DNA of 64,000 nucleotides. It comes from Mycobacterium paraense (GTDB lineage Bacteria; Actinomycetota; Actinomycetes; Mycobacteriales; Mycobacteriaceae). The stretch lies in assembly GCF_002101815.1 (NCBI RefSeq), contig NZ_LQPM01000024.1, positions 1 to 64,000 on the forward strand. The letters run 5' to 3'. The translations under genes were made by a program, and so were the position numbers. Under the pieces are notes generated by a model that made no database searches, had not been told where the DNA came from, and saw nothing but the letters and a program-made list of their open reading frames with translations. Numbering within the stretch: position 1 is the stretch's first letter; each line of letters begins with the position of its first letter. This document shows, piece after piece, positions 63,096-64,000 of this stretch.

Positions 63096-63368
63096 TTACA
63101 CGATGGACGACGAGTCGAAGGCTTCCATCTCGGTGGCGTAGGCCTCGCCGAGTTTCTTGATGGCGGCCAGGGTCAGCAACGCCTCGGTCTCGTCGATCTT
63201 GGCCATGGCGAACCCGACGTGCACCAGGACCCAGTCGTCGGGCTCGGGCATGCCGTCCTCCAGCAGCCGCACGCTGATCGTGCGCTGGACGCCGCTGACG
63301 TCGATCTTCGCCAGATAGTTGGCGGGGTCGGTGATTTCGACGATCCGGCCCGGAATCCCCAGACACAT
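63096..63368 (-). CDS. hypC: Hydrogenase maturation chaperone HypC
   Basis: This 90-residue OB-fold chaperone passes the iron unit between HypD and the hydrogenase large subunit. The essential N-terminal Cys is C2 (MCLGIPGRIVEI), and PDDWVLVHVGFAMAKIDETEA is the family signature. GGAGG lies before the ATG. It sits between hypE and hypD in the usual order. Confidence 0.97.
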   Translation of the reverse strand: MCLGIPGRIVEITDPANYLAKIDVSGVQRTISVRLLEDGMPEPDDWVLVHVGFAMAKIDETEALLTLAAIKKLGEAYATEMEAFDSSSIV

Positions 63369-63380
63369 GCGCGTAGCCTC

Positions 63381-64000
63381 CTAACAGATCCTCGGCAGCG
63401 GGTCCCCGACGAGCATGTCGACGATCCGGGTGCCGCCGAAACCGGTGCGCAGCACCACGCTTTCGGCCGGTTCGGAAACGATTTCCCCCACCGCGGCGGC
63501 CTCGGCGCCCAGGGGGTGCGCGCGCAGCGCGGTCAGGGCGGCGTCGGCCTCCCCGGGCGCGACGACGGCGACGAACTTGCCCTCGTTGGCGACGTACAAA
63601 GGATCGATGCCGAGCAACTCGCAGGCGCCGTTCACCATGGGCCGCACGGGCAGTCGCTCCTCTTCCAGCAGCACCCCGAGGCCGCAGGCCTGGGCGAGTT
63701 CGTTGCAGACGGTGCCGACCCCGCCGCGGGTCGCGTCGCGCATCCACCGGGTCGACGGGGCGGCCGCCATCAGCAACTCCACCAGCGGGCTGACCGACGC
63801 GGTGTCGGAAACGATGTCCGCCTCGATGGCCAGGTCGCCGCGGGCGAGCATGACGGCCATGCCGTGATCGCCCATCGATCCGGACAACAGCACCTTGTCG
63901 CCGGTGCGCACCGACCCCGCCGACAGCGTGCGCCCAGCCGGGATGACGCCTGCCCCGGTGGTGGTGACGAACAGCCCGTCGGCCGCGCCCTTGGGCACCA
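63381..64000 (-). CDS. hypE: Hydrogenase maturation protein HypE, N-terminus beyond window edge
   Basis: HypE dehydrates carbamoylated cysteine to thiocyanate to make the CN ligands. The visible ~205 residues hold the PurM-like fold (VLLSGSMGDHGMAVMLARGDL, TRWMRDATRGGVGTVCNELAQ, LPVRPMVNGACELLGIDPLYVANEGK, each quoted only in part) and end with GDPLPRIC, where the C-terminal Cys is the carbamoylated residue. The start lies outside the window; the GTG at 63998 is internal. Confidence 0.96.
   Translation of the reverse strand, partial: VPKGAADGLFVTTTGAGVIPAGRTLSAGSVRTGDKVLLSGSMGDHGMAVMLARGDLAIEADIVSDTASVSPLVELLMAAAPSTRWMRDATRGGVGTVCNELAQACGLGVLLEEERLPVRPMVNGACELLGIDPLYVANEGKFVAVVAPGEADAALTALRAHPLGAEAAAVGEIVSEPAESVVLRTGFGGTRIVDMLVGDPLPRIC

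Overview
The window comes from a slow-growing, non-tuberculous Mycobacterium. The evidence is a PE_PGRS gene at the left edge, a PPE gene, mycobacterial secreted antigens (an MPT53-type thioredoxin and an MPT63-fold protein), very high G+C, frequent GTG/TTG starts, and a gene order that follows M. tuberculosis H37Rv from Rv2917 down to Rv2857c. It is not M. tuberculosis complex: fdhF, the mpt70-dipZ-mpt83 cluster and several toxin-antitoxin pairs that H37Rv carries here are absent, while hydrogenase maturation genes, a lactate 2-monooxygenase, a cobQ gene and a block of stress-type genes are present. H37Rv comparisons are from memory, not from an alignment.

Layout. 1-4.1 kb: the 5' part of a PE_PGRS gene, a decayed region with a DUF899 remnant, an Rv2917-type helicase and an alpha/beta hydrolase, all on the minus strand apart from the remnant. 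4.2-18.2 kb: a mostly plus-strand housekeeping block with ffh (SRP), an amidohydrolase, a short pknI, an N-acyl-D-amino-acid deacylase-like gene with its TetR regulator, dacB2 (minus), then rpsP-KH-rimM-trmD, lppW (minus), rplS, lepB, rnhB and a DUF2469 gene. 18.2-27.9 kb: a GAF-ANTAR regulator, an epimerase, fdhD, the YraN-ComM-DprA-ViuB run, lactate 2-monooxygenase, xerC, a long hairpin and an M23 peptidase. 28-31.6 kb: rpsB-tsf, amiC and a MarR gene. 31.7-37.2 kb: an insertion-like block of small stress-type genes (DUF1360, ChaB, DUF2795, SDR, CsbD) plus an MPT63-fold secreted protein, an acyltransferase and a GlnR-like regulator. 37.5-50.9 kb: pyrH-frr-cdsA-rlmN, mpt53 and a CcdA-like gene, dxr-rip1-ispG, a GNAT gene, a lipoprotein PBP, a DUF1707 gene and map. 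50.9-57.2 kb: cobQ, a serine-less hydrolase-like gene, then glnA4, a PuuD-like hydrolase, aldC and an SDR, which look like a gamma-glutamyl-amine catabolic operon. 57.2-59.2 kb: a PPE gene and two small poorly known genes. 59.2-64 kb: a minus-strand hyp operon (hypE, hypC, hypD, DUF6390, a phosphodiesterase and a PEP-mutase-like gene), with hypE cut by the window edge.

Two themes run through the non-coding sequence. Nine genes have a -10-like hexamer ending exactly 6 (once 7) bases before the start codon, the geometry of leaderless mRNAs; one of these starts is a six-codon ORF that overlaps the fdhD start. Small dispersed palindromes also recur between genes: a ~45-bp imperfect palindrome (three copies), a paired 16-bp palindrome repeated with a 30-bp period (two loci), and one 107-bp hairpin. 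The strongest oddities in coding sequence are dprA running in frame into viuB with no stop codon, a CcdA-like gene that reads through an antisense membrane-protein gene, and a hydrolase-like protein whose nucleophile serine is replaced. No tRNA, rRNA, CRISPR array or intact insertion sequence was found.
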